64,000 nt of DNA from positions 85,934,981 to 85,998,980 of the forward strand of contig NC_088800.1 of assembly GCF_011386835.1 (NCBI RefSeq), read 5' to 3'. Made by a program: the position numbers and the translations under genes. The stretch's first letter is position 1. Each line of letters begins with the position of its first letter. Shown here in pieces: positions 34,231-45,416 of the stretch. The notes under the pieces are model-generated. The model was given only the letters and a program-made list of their open reading frames with translations, did not search any database and had not been told where the DNA came from. The stretch comes from Chrysemys picta bellii. Lineage: Eukaryota; Chordata; Testudines; Emydidae.

Positions 34231-34625
34231 TTCAGCAGCTGATCTCCTGTTTATGGGTTTGCAATGTGAAGTCATTGGGGCGGGGGAGAGACGCTGGTGA
34301 GCCAGATTGGCAGTAAAAATTTCAACCTCTGCTTGAAATGTTAATCCTGGGGGCAGATCTTGAATGCAAATTGCCCCGCAATAAATATTCTGTTTGTCTC
34401 TCGTATGTACAACAAAGCTTTTGAGAAGAGATTCCGCTGACTCTTTTGGCTGATGATTGTTTAGCCAGCGAAAATGTTGCCCTTTCACGTGACCCTCGAA
34501 TTTCAGCACTCTTACAGTCATGTGAACTATTTGTATATTTTTGAGGTTTTATAATAAAGACCTTCGGAGAGGTGGTCACTTGTTGCCGGTTGAGAGAAAA
34601 CCACCTCAGTGTCACAAAAGAAGTG
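34231..34625. other. Intron just downstream of exon 3
   Basis: Unique sequence. The minus-strand frames of 140 and 97 codons at 34099-34615 overlap the exon and are antisense shadows, not genes. Confidence 0.55.
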
Positions 34626-34629
34626 CTGA

Positions 34630-34745
34630 GGCTTGAGCAGAGGGTTGGGAACCTGAGCTGTCATCCCATCTGCCTCTGGTACCTTGACTAAGTTACTGCC
34701 TCAGTTTCCCCATCTGTAAAATGTTCATATTTAAGATACCTCCTG
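34630..34745 (+). repeat. MIR-like SINE fragment
   Basis: Shows taccttgactaagttactgc and ctcagtttccccatctgtaa, the MIR core and tail. Confidence 0.75.
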
Positions 34746-36098
34746 CACTGGCTAACCTGTAGTTCCAAGGGTTAATTAACCCTTGCCAAACACTTCTAAG
34801 TGCTAAAATAGCTCTTCGAATCATGCTATAGAAGACCTCACAGACTGTTCTGTTGTCCCTAGTGATACTTCTTAAACATCTACCCTAGCTGAAATAGCTG
34901 ATCATTTCATCTTTTGTCACACTGATGAACTGTCAGAGGATGAGTTGTAGTTTTTAAAAATCTGTCTTTAGTGGGTGGCTAATCTACAGGGTTTCCTCTG
35001 AGCCCTAAAGAATCTATTGATCCTGACCCCTCTTCATCATCTTGATTATCATGCCGCAATCCAGTCTCTATTAAAAGTGCTAGCCCTATCCACTACTCTA
35101 ATATTTGATGAGAATTCACCTCTGTTACAATTTAGACTCTCTTGGTCATTAATATACAAAGTCATCCCTGATTATCTTAATGCCATGGGTGTTTACCAGA
35201 AAAAAATACATATTTTTTCAAAAATCTCAGTCACAATATTAGCCCTCAGATTTAATTACAATTATGCATATGTTTGTCAAACCCTCTCCTGCCCCCAGAA
35301 AAAAAACATTTAAATCAATTTCACACCTCCCTTTTGCTTTGCATGGTCGGCCTTGCACCAATCACTGTAACTTTCCCAGGAAGGAATGACATGAAGTTGA
35401 GAAGGCAACAATATCCAGTATAATTACTGACTGAAAAATAATAAAACAATTATAGTGTGAAAATCTGCCACTTTTAAAGACCGCTGTTCTGAGAAACCAT
35501 AGTGGTGGTTTAATGAATGATTTACATTTTTCTTGGTGAATCCTGATGATTTCAAGTGTGAGGCAACGCCAGGCATGGAGCAGTCATGTAAGATTCCCTG
35601 CAATGATTTTGCCAATGCACTTCAGGCCTGGCTGGAAGGTCTAACTTTTTTACCATGGAAACTGATTAATTTCAGCAACTGCTACAAGCAAGGAGATTGA
35701 ATTGGAGACACTACAATGACGAGAATGCTAGTTAAAAATAGAAACAGAGGGAGGAGGAGGCTAAAGTTTAACCAAATGTGGTGGCTAAATATACATTCTG
35801 TTGCCACTACAATCTGAAGTGGGGAATAACTAGATTGCATGCAGAGATTTCTAAAGGGTGCCTATCTGCATCATGTCATGGGGCTCTGGCCCTTCCCGTG
35901 AAGGGCTCTGTCGCTGCATCTAGCAGAGGCATGTGCACACATCCCAGAGCACCTTGGCCCCTTTACAAATGGAGCTGTAGTGGCAGGTCACATGCTGACT
36001 CCTAGTCCTGTGTCTTGCAGGAAACTGTGTATATAAAGCTCCCCTGCTTCTTAATCATGGGAGAAGACAGGAGAGACCCAGGGTCAGGAAAGGAGGTG
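34746..36098. other. Unique intronic sequence
   Basis: The plus frame at 35017-35313 (98 codons) gives a vaguely L2-like end (IYKVIPDYLNAM) but is too weak to call. Otherwise nothing is recognised. Confidence 0.45.
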
Positions 36099-36108
36099 GA
36101 ATGGGGCT

Positions 36109-36233
36109 AGGGTGACCATATGTCCCGATTTTATAGGGACATCCCGATTTTCGGGGGGCTTTTTCCTATATAGGCTTCTATTACCCCCCCACCCCCATCC
36201 CGATTTTTTTTACACTTGCTGTCTGGTCACCCT
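36109..36233 (+). mobile_element. 125-bp short TIR element, copy 2, 9-bp TSD
   Basis: Ends are AGGGTGACCATATG and GTCTGGTCACCCT. A 9-bp duplication, aatggggct, is at 36100-36108 and 36235-36243; a tenth base mismatches. Internally a hairpin, TGTCCCGATTTTATAGGGACA (split as TGTCCC ... GGGACA), follows the left end. A C-rich stretch (acccccccacccccatccc) precedes the right end. Same orientation as copy 3. Confidence 0.88.
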
Positions 36234-36243
36234 AAATGGGGCT

Positions 36244-37985
36244 GTCTACACCAGTCAGGAGCTGGCTGGGAGGAGCCTTGGCTGGGAAGGGCTGAGAAGT
36301 GCTGGAGAAAGGGTTAAGAGCCTGATGCTGTCTGGACGTCAGAGGGAGGGTGGCTCTCACATTGGACCCTGCTACACGGTCTATGGATTTGCTCCCCAAT
36401 ATGTGGCTACTCCAGATGTGACTACAAAGGCAAGTTTATCTCTCAGTCCTGCACGTAGCCAGGAGGAAGGGTTCCCTGCGCCTTCTGCAGCCAGCCCAGG
36501 GACCGAGGATGTAGGACAACGGGACACAACCCTGTTGTGGAGAGAGCCCCTCTATAGCTGAGTGGAGGATTCTCACGGCCCATTCAGTCCTGAAATTGCC
36601 AGTAGGGGACGTGTGAGTTCTGTGGTAGGGGTGTGACAGACAGCTGCCCGCTTGGCTGACACAGGCACCTGAACCAGGGACCGCCAGACCTAGAAGCACG
36701 AGCTGCCACAGTTGGAGCTCCGGAGCCAAGGTTCTGTAGCTGGGGACTGTCCTGCATGCACACGCACATCTACATTTAAGAATATTTCTTGATACACAGG
36801 CCACTAAACAATTAGTCACTGCCAGCGTGGCCAGTGACTTAGAAGTGAAGGGCCCATCCCATTCCTGGTCCCCTCACACCTTCCCAGCCCTTCGCTTACA
36901 CTGATGCTAAATAACGTGAGCCTTATTTTTAGCTACAGACTCATTCCCTTTCTGCTAATTCCTCTGCACCGGTCTGGGAGCGTGCCCTGTGCTATGCATT
37001 CCCGTGCATATGGGCAGGGTCGTGCCCTTCATCTGCTTTTTTGGCAGGGTCACCCGTTGTTTGGAAATGAGGCTTCTCAGGTGAACTTCCGGGTGACTCC
37101 TGAGCGAGTCTCTCAGTTCAGCCTGTATTTCCCTTCTAACTTGCTAACAGGGATCCTCTCTCATGCTCCAGAATGGAGCAGGGGAACTAGCTGAAAGGTT
37201 TTTTTTCAGGTACGTCTGTCAGGCTGCATGGACAGAAGAGACTTAAGCTTGATGAGCTTGTTGCCAGCTTGGTGAGAGCTGCTTTTTCTTTGACACAGCA
37301 AATGAAAGAAAAATGCCAAGCAGCCGTGTTGTCATAGTCTGCTGGAAGGAGCTGGAGAGTGTTGGGGCTTTGACTGTTGGGTTTGGCAGGAACAGGGTGG
37401 ACGGTCCCCTTGCTGTGTAGATGTGATCGTACTGCATTCCCCTCTCACACCAATCAGTGCCCGGATATCAAGTTCTTTTTAATATTGCCATGTGAAACTA
37501 ACCAACAGTCCCTGGCTGGGTTCGACTGAGTGCACTGAGAATGTTTATTTGTTGTGCTAACTCCTCCGCGCTGTCAGTAGCACACTTCAGGGTATTGTGT
37601 AACACAGAAGTGTACTTGACCCCGGTCCTTCAGTTTCAAAGAAGGCCCTTGATGGAGTATGTTCGGTTTTGATGACTTGGTTGGTGAATAAGAAGGATGG
37701 CGTTGGAGAGGCGAGTGCAGCTTTCACATGTTCAGCAGATCCGGTGTCCTGCCGAAGGGCTGAAGGCTACAAATGGTCGGGTTAGGCTCTTCCTATATCT
37801 GGCCCTGGGTTAGCTGGTGTCAGTACCTGCCAGTTACATGCCCCCCACTGAATAATACAGGCCCCATGGCTGTAAGGGCTAAAGGAGGAGCCTGGCAGAA
37901 CTGAGGTTTTGGGGCCTCCACACAGTGGAGGATTAAGTGTAAATACATTAAAACGTAACTTTTAAAAAATGTTGACATAGCAGTG
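36244..37985. other. Unique intronic sequence
   Basis: No recognised element. The minus frame at 36436-36819 and others lack domains. Confidence 0.5.
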
Positions 37986-37989
37986 CTTC

Positions 37990-38057
37990 TCTGGCCTGTG
38001 CTAGTCAGGAAGTCCGACAAGATCACAATGGTCCCCTCTGGCCTTGGAATCTAGGAA
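37990..38057 (+). repeat. CR1-type LINE 3' tail fragment
   Basis: The wording agtcaggaagtccgacaaga, tcacaatggtcccctctggc and cttggaatctaggaatcc is the standard turtle CR1 tail. Confidence 0.75.
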
Positions 38058-38304
38058 TCCACAACACAACCTGTCTAATAGCCAACGTGCCTAGGGAAAA
38101 ACCTCATTGGTCAGACTGTTGCTGTCTTGGTTGGAAGCTTTCTTCTATATGGGAGAAACTCACTAATTACTGCCAATTTGCTAATTACTGAATGTTATGA
38201 ATTAGTAAGTGGAGGGAGAAGGGAAATACAATAAGCAAACCAGCGCCAAACAGGCTAATGGTTTGCAAAATGCTGTTAATGTAGATAATTAGTCTATGTA
38301 GGAA

Positions 38305-38405
38305 GGCAGAAGAGGCCATTATGATCATCTAGTGTGAACTTCTGCATAACCCAGGCCATAGAATTTCACCCAGTGATTCCTACCACAAGGTCAGCAATTT
38401 ACAGG
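38305..38405 (-). repeat. CR1 3' tail fragment, reverse
   Basis: The + strand has gaggccattatgatcatcta, gtgtgaacttctgcataacc and caggccatagaatttcaccc, the reverse of a CR1 tail. Compare 47251-47330. Confidence 0.8.
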
Positions 38406-38540
38406 CATATCTTTTAGCCGTTCAATCTTCCTAGCATACTGTAGATTTTGTGAAAATACCGGAGTCTTAATATGTGATTTCATTGCAACACCCCGCTATT
38501 TAATATGTGGAGGTAGAGAGAGGGGGTGGGTATATATGGA

Positions 38541-38833
38541 CAGGGGTGGCTCTATGTATTTTGCTGCTCCAAGCACGGCAGTCAGGCGGCTTTCGGCGGC
38601 GTGCCTGCGGGAGGTCCGGCTGGTAATGTGGATTCAGCGGCATGCCTGCGTGAGGTCCGCCGGTGCCACACCTTCGGTGTACCCACTGCCGAAGCCGCAG
38701 GACCGGCGGACCTCCCAGAGGCATGCCACCGAAGGATCCCTGACTGCCGCCCCCACAGCGACCGGCACGCCGCCCCCCACAGCTTGCCACCCCAGGCACG
38801 TGCTTGGTGCGCTGGTGTCTGGAGCTGCCCCTG
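38541..38833 (+). mobile_element. GC-rich hAT-type element, copy A (293 bp)
   Basis: It begins CAGGGGTGGCTCTATG and ends GGAGCTGCCCCTG. The flanks tatatgga and tatgggga agree at 6 of 8. The interior is full of cggcgg/gccgcc words in inverted pairs. Four overlapping frames of up to 149 codons on both strands are artefacts of this GC-rich palindrome. It is a sibling of 46887-47118. Confidence 0.85.
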
Positions 38834-38879
38834 TATGGGGAGGGGGGAGTGTTTCTGTGAATTATAAGGCATGTGGATC

Positions 38880-39285
38880 AGTTTGTGGACAAAACAATAT
38901 GAAACTCAATAATGACAAGGGCAAAGTACTTCACTTAGGAAGGAAAAATCAACTACAAAATGGGGAAGAACAGGTCAGGCAGTAGCACTGCTGGGGGAGG
39001 GTAAAGTGGATCATAAATCGAATATGAGCCAACAGTGTCAGGCAGTTGCAAAAAAGCTAATGTTATTCTGGGAGGTAATGACAGGAAGGTCCTATATCAG
39101 ACATAGGAGCTAATTGGCCCACTCTACTCAGAACTGGTGGGGCGTCAGTAGAGCATTGTGTCCAGTTCTGGGTGCTGCGCTTTAGGAAAGATGGGGACAA
39201 ACTGGGGAGAGTCCAGAGGAAAGCAACAAAAATTCTAAGAGGTTTAGAAAACCTGACCTATGAGGGAAGGTTAAAAAGAATGAGG
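38880..39285 (+). mobile_element. CR1 LINE ORF2 fragment
   Basis: The translation across frames gives MKLNNDKGKVLHLGRKNQ, then CPVLGAAL-type wording, then ESRGKQQKF-type wording. The DNA shows gtgtccagttctgggtgctg and acctgacctatgagggaagg. It lacks both the RT core and the 3' tail and has frameshifts. Confidence 0.8.
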
Positions 39286-41447
39286 CACATTCTCTGGAAG
39301 CGTTTCCTGAAGTTTAGCTAACATCTTATTTTTATTTAACTTCATCCCCTTCCTTTCAAATCTTCTCCCTCCTTGGTGTTTGCACCATTCAGATCCGTAT
39401 CTATTAACACAACAATCGGGGAAGGAGGGCCAGAGCAAGCGTGGGGAACTGCGTATGAAGTGTGTTTATAAAATGATATTTGACATTTTTGCCCAGCGTG
39501 AAAGTGTCTGCTAATTGAATTCAGTCATCCAAGCAATCGCTCTAACAGTGCTTCTGTGCACACACACCTATTCAGATGCCTTTTAATTTTAGCATTAAGC
39601 AATGGGTAGATGAAATTGCAGAGATACCTGCCTGGCTGTTCCCGTGAGCAGTATAGTGTACACTTCTGCAGCCCCTTCTTGTAGCCAGCTTTGCTGCATG
39701 GTAATATGAAGGCCTTTACTACTACTTGCTAAAAGCTATGCAATTTCATATCCAATGTAGCTCTAGCCTCAGTGTTAAATCCCTCAGTCTTCTGGTCTCC
39801 TCCCACTGGGCAAACGTCGAAGGAAATGGGAAGATACAAGGCCTAACCCTGCTAGTTTTAATCTAACTCCCCAGCAGACCCAACTGAGCATGAGTCCTGT
39901 AAACAGAGAGGGTTTTACATATAAATAACCTTTTTTTAATATACCTACAGAGGAATCTTTAAAGGTGCCTTCTGAATTGTGCCCATCTTGTGTGTAGGCT
40001 TCTGTGCACAGAACAAGTCTTCACATACACAAAAAGGTACTTGCATTCAAAAATGCACAAGTGTGCGCAGATGCCTGTGCACCCTCGCAGGCAAGTTTTT
40101 TCACTTGTAGCATGTTCTGCTGATGTTGACGCTGGAGTCTCCTTTGGAAAACTTGGCGCTTTCTGCTGGCAAACAAAGGTCTGTTAAGTGCTCAGTGTTA
40201 ATGATTGACTGGTGTACCATCGCCATTGCATTGGTGTACTTGGCATACAGCATTACCTAATGGGATGTACCCTACAAATGTATTCTTTGTATTGCTCTGT
40301 TGACTAGTTCCCACAACATGGCATGCATTTTTACTCATCTGAAGTTGTTTGGAGCAGTAATCTAGAAAATGACCATATGCTTTTAAAAGAGTCTGGAAAC
40401 AAAGGCAAAATACTTGCCTCAAAATAACCTTGGAGGAAAACATTTCAATCTGTGGCTTTTGTTGTTGGGTTTTGATTTTGAAACAAAAAAGGAATTTGAG
40501 CTTTCAGCCCCATACTGCAAGCCAACCTGCAGATGCACAAATAAATGGCCACAGAGGATGAGGAGTGTGCTGGGGAACAACAGAAGTACGTTGCACCTCC
40601 AAAGTTTGCTCCTTTGGAAACCAGTAAACTGGAACTGCTGACACACAACAGCTGAGTGTTTTTGATCCGTGGAAGAGGCACGGAGGTTGTAGAGCCGTTC
40701 CGCTGGGAGACCGAAATAATCAGAGGTAGCCAGGAGGCACAGCTACAGCAGAGATGAAAGTGAAGGATTTGGAAAAGGGCGAACCGCTTCATCTTATTTT
40801 TCTTGTATAAGATATTTCCGATGAAGTTTGGCAGTGGGAGAGCACTGAAAGCTTTGGGCCGGAGGTCAGGTGCACCTTGCCCCTTTGTGTGGGCTACTCA
40901 CATTTCAGGTCAGTTTGGGTGGGTGGGTGGGAGGAGGGATAAAGCAATCAGTGGAGAGCTGCTAGTGCCCTCCTGGCCAGGGCGCTGGGCATAGGCTGGG
41001 CCTTGACTGCCTCTCCCCAAACAAAACCCCCTGCGTGCCAGCCAGCTCTGCTGAGCCAGTGTGGAGGGGGAAGGAAGCAGTATCAGGAAAAAGGTTCATG
41101 CAGCTTCTCTCTCCACTGGCCCTGCCCTCGGTCCACCCTGGAGCAAAGGGGAAGGAGCAACCTGGTCAATTGAATGACAGCATGGTCTGCTCTGGGCCAG
41201 CACAATGGCAGATCTCTCTTTACGGAGCGGCACCTTACTGTAGCAGTAGCCCTTTTGGTTTCATTTTGGGAAGAGTTCTGGAGAACTAGAGAGGAACCAG
41301 AGGGCTTGGGTGGAGAGGAGGCGGATATGGTACTGGTCTGGAAGGGAGAGATCTAGACACTACACATGTAGGGAATCTAATCCTTCCCTGGTGTAGGGGC
41401 AGACAGGAGAATCTGAGCAGCTAGAGGGTAATGGGGGGGGAAAAGGG
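39286..41447. other. Unique intronic sequence
   Basis: Contains a short (GGGT)n run at 40918-40932. Minus frames at 40198-40792 overlap each other without motifs. Confidence 0.5.
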
Positions 41448-41462
41448 TTTTTTTTTTTTTTT
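41448..41462. repeat. Poly(T) tract, 15 T
   Basis: An uninterrupted T run following an A/G run. It fuses into the spurious 168-codon frame at 41431-41937, which has no domains. Confidence 0.9.
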
Positions 41463-43450
41463 AGAGCCACTCCAGGTTCTCCTGCAATTCTCCCCTGTCT
41501 CTAACTTCTCTCCCTCCCTCCCCTGCCTTGACTATGTTAGCATCTACTCCAGCCTCTCTCTCACTTCCTCGGGAAGCTCTTCCGGCAATACTGAGTCTGC
41601 AGCCGCTCTTGTCAATCATGCTAGGCAGTCACCTTGGCGAGGTGAGGAGGGGACTACATGGCTCCTAAAAGAGCTTTCCTTATGCCTTGCTGTGAAAAGC
41701 AGCCGAGCGGCAGATTGCAGACTCCCTGTGGGCTGCCTTTCCCTACGAAGGAGACTAAATTGCTATGTTTCAAGAGCAACTGCTAGATGCCAGGGTGAGT
41801 GTGAAAAAAGTTGCCCAAGTCTTCTATTGCCTGCCAGTCGCCCAGGCTGGAACCTCCTCTCAGAATTACCGCCGCAGTTAGTTAAGCGGGCAGGTAGTCC
41901 TGGAAAGGCCAACCCAGCTGGCATTAATTCATATTAGTTAATATTTAATAGGTTATTTCTGCAAATAAAGAGCAGATGACAGTTACTTGGGCTCTTCGAA
42001 AGGAAGCAACACTTCTCCTTTTGTAGTTGAATTTTGCACTTGGCCCAGTCTTCTAGCAGGCTTTTTTGTCTTGTATGCGCATCCTGACAACTGTCACTTG
42101 GCGATGGCTGGGGAATGCGCACGGGTGAACTTTCTGTTCCTCTGGCTGTGGAGAACCAAGCTTCTTACAGCTGTTTCGTTTTTAAGGAGCTTTAAGACAC
42201 AAGGCTGAGAAATATTTCCGCAGATGGGAATATCCCAGCCCAGACCAGGAATCCGTTGAGGGCACCAGGTTCATTTTGAACCAGTGAAAAGCTAAAGATT
42301 TCCTCTTCCCTAAAGATGTTGCTAATACGCCTGTCATCGTTCTAGAGCAACCTACGATTATGTCGAACAATAAGGTCTGGGTTGTAGTGACTCAGTTGTG
42401 CATTTTTATGGTAATGCAGCTATCTGGTAACAGGAAGATTTCATTGGCTTTTAATATCTGCGAGAGGAAGGGCAGTCACTTAACTGACTGGGAATGTCAA
42501 ATGTTGGAGTTGCTTAAACCTGGCAACTGACATGAAAAACTCTTGGGATTATTCTTCATAACCGGCCATATGTCTCTTGCTGAGAAGTAAGAAAGATTCA
42601 TGGTGCTGCACCACACCAGCTTGCTTTCAGATAACAAGGTTACCACCGAGGTCACTAAACTAAAACAAATGTTCCGGCTAATAGTGATTTGCAGGCCAGC
42701 TCAGCGAATGGTATTTAGCACAGTTTGAACATTGATCGCTGAAGTATGTAAGGTGGGTGAGATGTGCACGCATTTCTGTGGTGCTCCTCACCTTGGCCAT
42801 GGAAATAGGAAGGCGATTGTAGCTGGCTTTGGGTGTGTCTGCTGCTCTGTGTGGAGCTGAAAACCAAGCATAGCTAGAAAGATGAGCCTGTGAAATGTTG
42901 CAGCCGTGATATATATATACATACACATAGATGACTGTTGGAATCCACTCAGCTTTTCCAGATGTTTAAATGAGCACAGAACCTGAACAAAACAGATTTT
43001 TCAAAAGTGACATTAAAACTCTGAATCCCAGCCCTAAATTTTAAACCTCAACTGTGAAGCAATAAATCTTCATCTTAAATATTTCGCTCTGAAGACAGCT
43101 TAAGGAAAGTGCAACATAACCCTTTCTCTGGCAGAGGAGGTATTGTTAGCTTTGACTGACATTTTAGAGAAATTACAGCTCATGGTGTTTGCAGTTGTAA
43201 TGCGTAACAATATCCGAAGTTAGGACCACTTCAACTGTAAATAAAGACCATGAACGTTGGATAGAAATTCCGACTCTTCACCCCAGGCAATCTTGAAACT
43301 AGCTTGTTTTGAAATTAGCGTGTGCCTTGCTTTCATCACTGGGAATGTTTCTGTACTGTTTCTAGTCTGACGGCCCACAGCCAAGTAATCTTACAGAGCA
43401 AGTCTGCCTTTGCCCCTTGGTCGCTCTATTTTTTTTTGAGTAGCTTGAGA
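41463..43450. other. Unique intronic sequence
   Basis: A short AT dinucleotide run occurs at 42910-42920. No exon or repeat is recognised. Confidence 0.5.
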
Positions 43451-43454
43451 TCTG

Positions 43455-43650
43455 GGGAAACCTTGGCTCCAATCTGCAAAGCACTTAAGTTTGTTCTTCA
43501 AGATAAGCGCACACATGTATGTACATTTAAGTCAGTGGAGCTACTCAAGCACATGCTTAATTTTTAAGCGCGTGAGTAAAGACTTAAATGGAACTACTCA
43601 AGCGTGTGCTTACAATTAAGCTCAAGTGCTTTGCAGGGTTTGGGGCCTGT
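43455..43650. repeat. Palindromic 'tgcaaagcacttaag' repeat, near-complete
   Basis: The left end ggctccaatctgcaaagcac and the right end tcaagtgctttgcagggttt are inverted copies. The interior alternates gagctactcaagcacatgct and gaactactcaagcgtgtgct, so it also carries a direct repeat of about 60 bp. It is the same family as 33178-33335. Confidence 0.65.
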
Positions 43651-44076
43651 GTGTGTATGCTGCACATAACCATAGGGAGAAGCTGAAAGTTCTTTGCAAA
43701 GAATAAAAAAAAAATGGGGGGGGAGAGAAAAATGTCTAGAGGTCTCTTTTCCTGTTTTGTTAATGTCCCTGCTTACGGTGCCATCTGCTCTCTCTGGTCT
43801 ACTTATGTTTGAACCTCCTTGGGGGAAAAAGTGTGTTTAACCTTGCAGGGCATACTGAATATGAATTTTCTGCATCAATGTCTAGGAGAAAAGGGATCAT
43901 GATATAGAGATGGCAATGCCTTTAAATAACTATTAGTCACTTCACAGAATAGGGAATGAAGCTCTGGTTGTAGGATCTGGCACTGTAAACATCAGGGCTT
44001 CTGCTACATTTATTATGGTGCATGCATCACCCTAAAGTAAGTGTAAGTCTTTCAAAAATGTCTTTGTGCTGTTATG

Positions 44077-44082
<6 letters not shown>

Positions 44083-44111
<29 letters not shown>
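44083..44111. repeat. (TG)n microsatellite
   Basis: About 14 TG units. Confidence 0.95.
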
Positions 44112-44113
<2 letters not shown>

Positions 44114-44343
44114 ATGGGTTGTGAGATTCAGTCATATGAGCAGCATACAAGCAAAACTAGAGTCCGTTATTAAAACAGTGGCTGAAGACAGCTTCTTTTT
44201 TTACAATCCATCGAATTATCTAGTTCAGTCCAAATTTGTGCACCACAGAAAGGATAGAAATCTGCGGTGCTGGTGATGCTGGAGTCAGACAATATGCTCA
44301 GCCGGTGTTCAGCTTTGCTATGGTCATAAATGGAAAAATTGTC

Positions 44344-44361
44344 TTTTTTTTTTTTTTTTTT
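44344..44361. repeat. Poly(T) tract, 18 T
   Basis: An uninterrupted T run. Confidence 0.93.
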
Positions 44362-45229
44362 GCCAACCGCCTGTAACCTCAATGACACCTAGAAGCTACA
44401 TTAAAGCATGAAGGTTGCAAAGTCAAGTGCTCAACATTTAGGAAATGCCGGAATTGTGGTTGTCCATGTAGACGACTGTACAAGAAGCTCAGTAGGGGCT
44501 GGGAGCATGTTCAGTTGATATGTGGAGAGTTTCCATAGGTGAGGGACGTGCTCGCTGCAGATGGAATGTGAGATGTGTGGGAGAAGAACAACCAGCAAAG
44601 AGAGCATGAGAGGAAGAAGACCGCAAGAAAGGATGTGGAAGACTGAGGATACAATGGAAAGACTATCAAGAGACGTTTGAAGAACAAAGGACTGGAACTT
44701 CAAAACCTACAAACCCATGTGCGCCATAGACCGGAAGGAGCAATGAAGAATTGTGGGCACCTCTGACCACCTCCCCTCCCCATGTAAATGGAAAAGGAGC
44801 TGAGATGTGAAGTGAAGTAATGAGCTAAACAAATTGAAGATGTGTATGACCGTGGTTTTCATGATGGCCTGCTGAATAGATAGCCACTGTTATACATGGT
44901 CTCATGAAATCCTAGAGAACAGGGAAGCTTTCTTTGCTGGTTGTTCTTCTCCCCTTCTTATCACATGTCCAGCCCACCTTAACTGGGCACCCTCCGGCCT
45001 ATCACCTAAGAGCCCCAAGTTAGTCTTCCTTCGATGTCTTCCATGCACACTCTGTTTACCCGCTGCTTACCTGCCATTCTCCTCAGTATGTTGTTTTCTA
45101 CTACCTGTATTATCCTCTTTCATCTCCTTAGGGCCCACTGTTTGGAAGCCATAGAGCAGGCAGGGGCAGACACATGCAGCATAGCCTTTTCCTTCCCATT
45201 TTTACCTAATTGCCTGTCCCACAGTACTG
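44362..45229. other. Intronic sequence, possibly old repeat
   Basis: The stretch 44930-45200 reads like reverse-strand LINE protein in places, but no motif is secure. Nothing else is recognised. Confidence 0.35.
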
Positions 45230-45416
45230 GGGGGAGGGATAGTTCAGTGGTTTGAGCATTGGCCTGCTAAACCCAGGGTTGTGAGTTCAATCCTTGAGGG
45301 GGCCACTTAGGGATCAGGGGCAAAAATCAGTACTTGGTCCTGCTAGTGAAGGCAGAGAGCTGGACTCGATGACCTTTCAGGGTCCCTTCCAGTTCTAGGA
45401 GATAGGATATCTCCAT
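45230..45416 (+). mobile_element. Cry-type tortoise SINE (tRNA-derived)
   Basis: A tRNA-like head holds an A box (tagttcagtgg, 45240-45250) and a B box (gagttcaatcc, 45283-45293), so it is an RNA polymerase III promoter relic. The tRNA-unrelated body reads gggccacttagggatc-type wording, then ttggtcctgctagtgaaggc, and ends cagttctaggagatagg and tatctccat. An AT-rich tail follows. This is the tortoise polymerase III SINE (tRNA-Lys related) known from cryptodiran turtles, and it is the best taxonomic marker in the window. Confidence 0.92.

Noticed and set aside
34099..34615. 140- and 97-codon frames antisense to the PRKCB exon
   Set aside because: Shadows of sense DNA; no domain and no promoter evidence.
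35017..35313. Possible L2-like ORF2 end (IYKVIPDYLNAM)
   Set aside because: The resemblance is too weak and no tail or neighbouring LINE text supports it.
36112..36561. 149-codon frame on the + strand
   Set aside because: It begins inside the short TIR element and continues into unique DNA without any motif.
38526..38985. Four overlapping frames up to 149 codons on both strands
   Set aside because: They are produced by the GC-rich palindromic hAT element, and the same artefact recurs at 46869-47230.
41431..41937. 168-codon open frame on the + strand
   Set aside because: It starts in a poly-T run (FFFFF), has no domain, no splice context and low-complexity content; chance frame.
45240..45293. 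Functional tRNA gene from A- and B-box words
   Set aside because: It is the head of a SINE; the cloverleaf is degraded and the SINE body follows directly.
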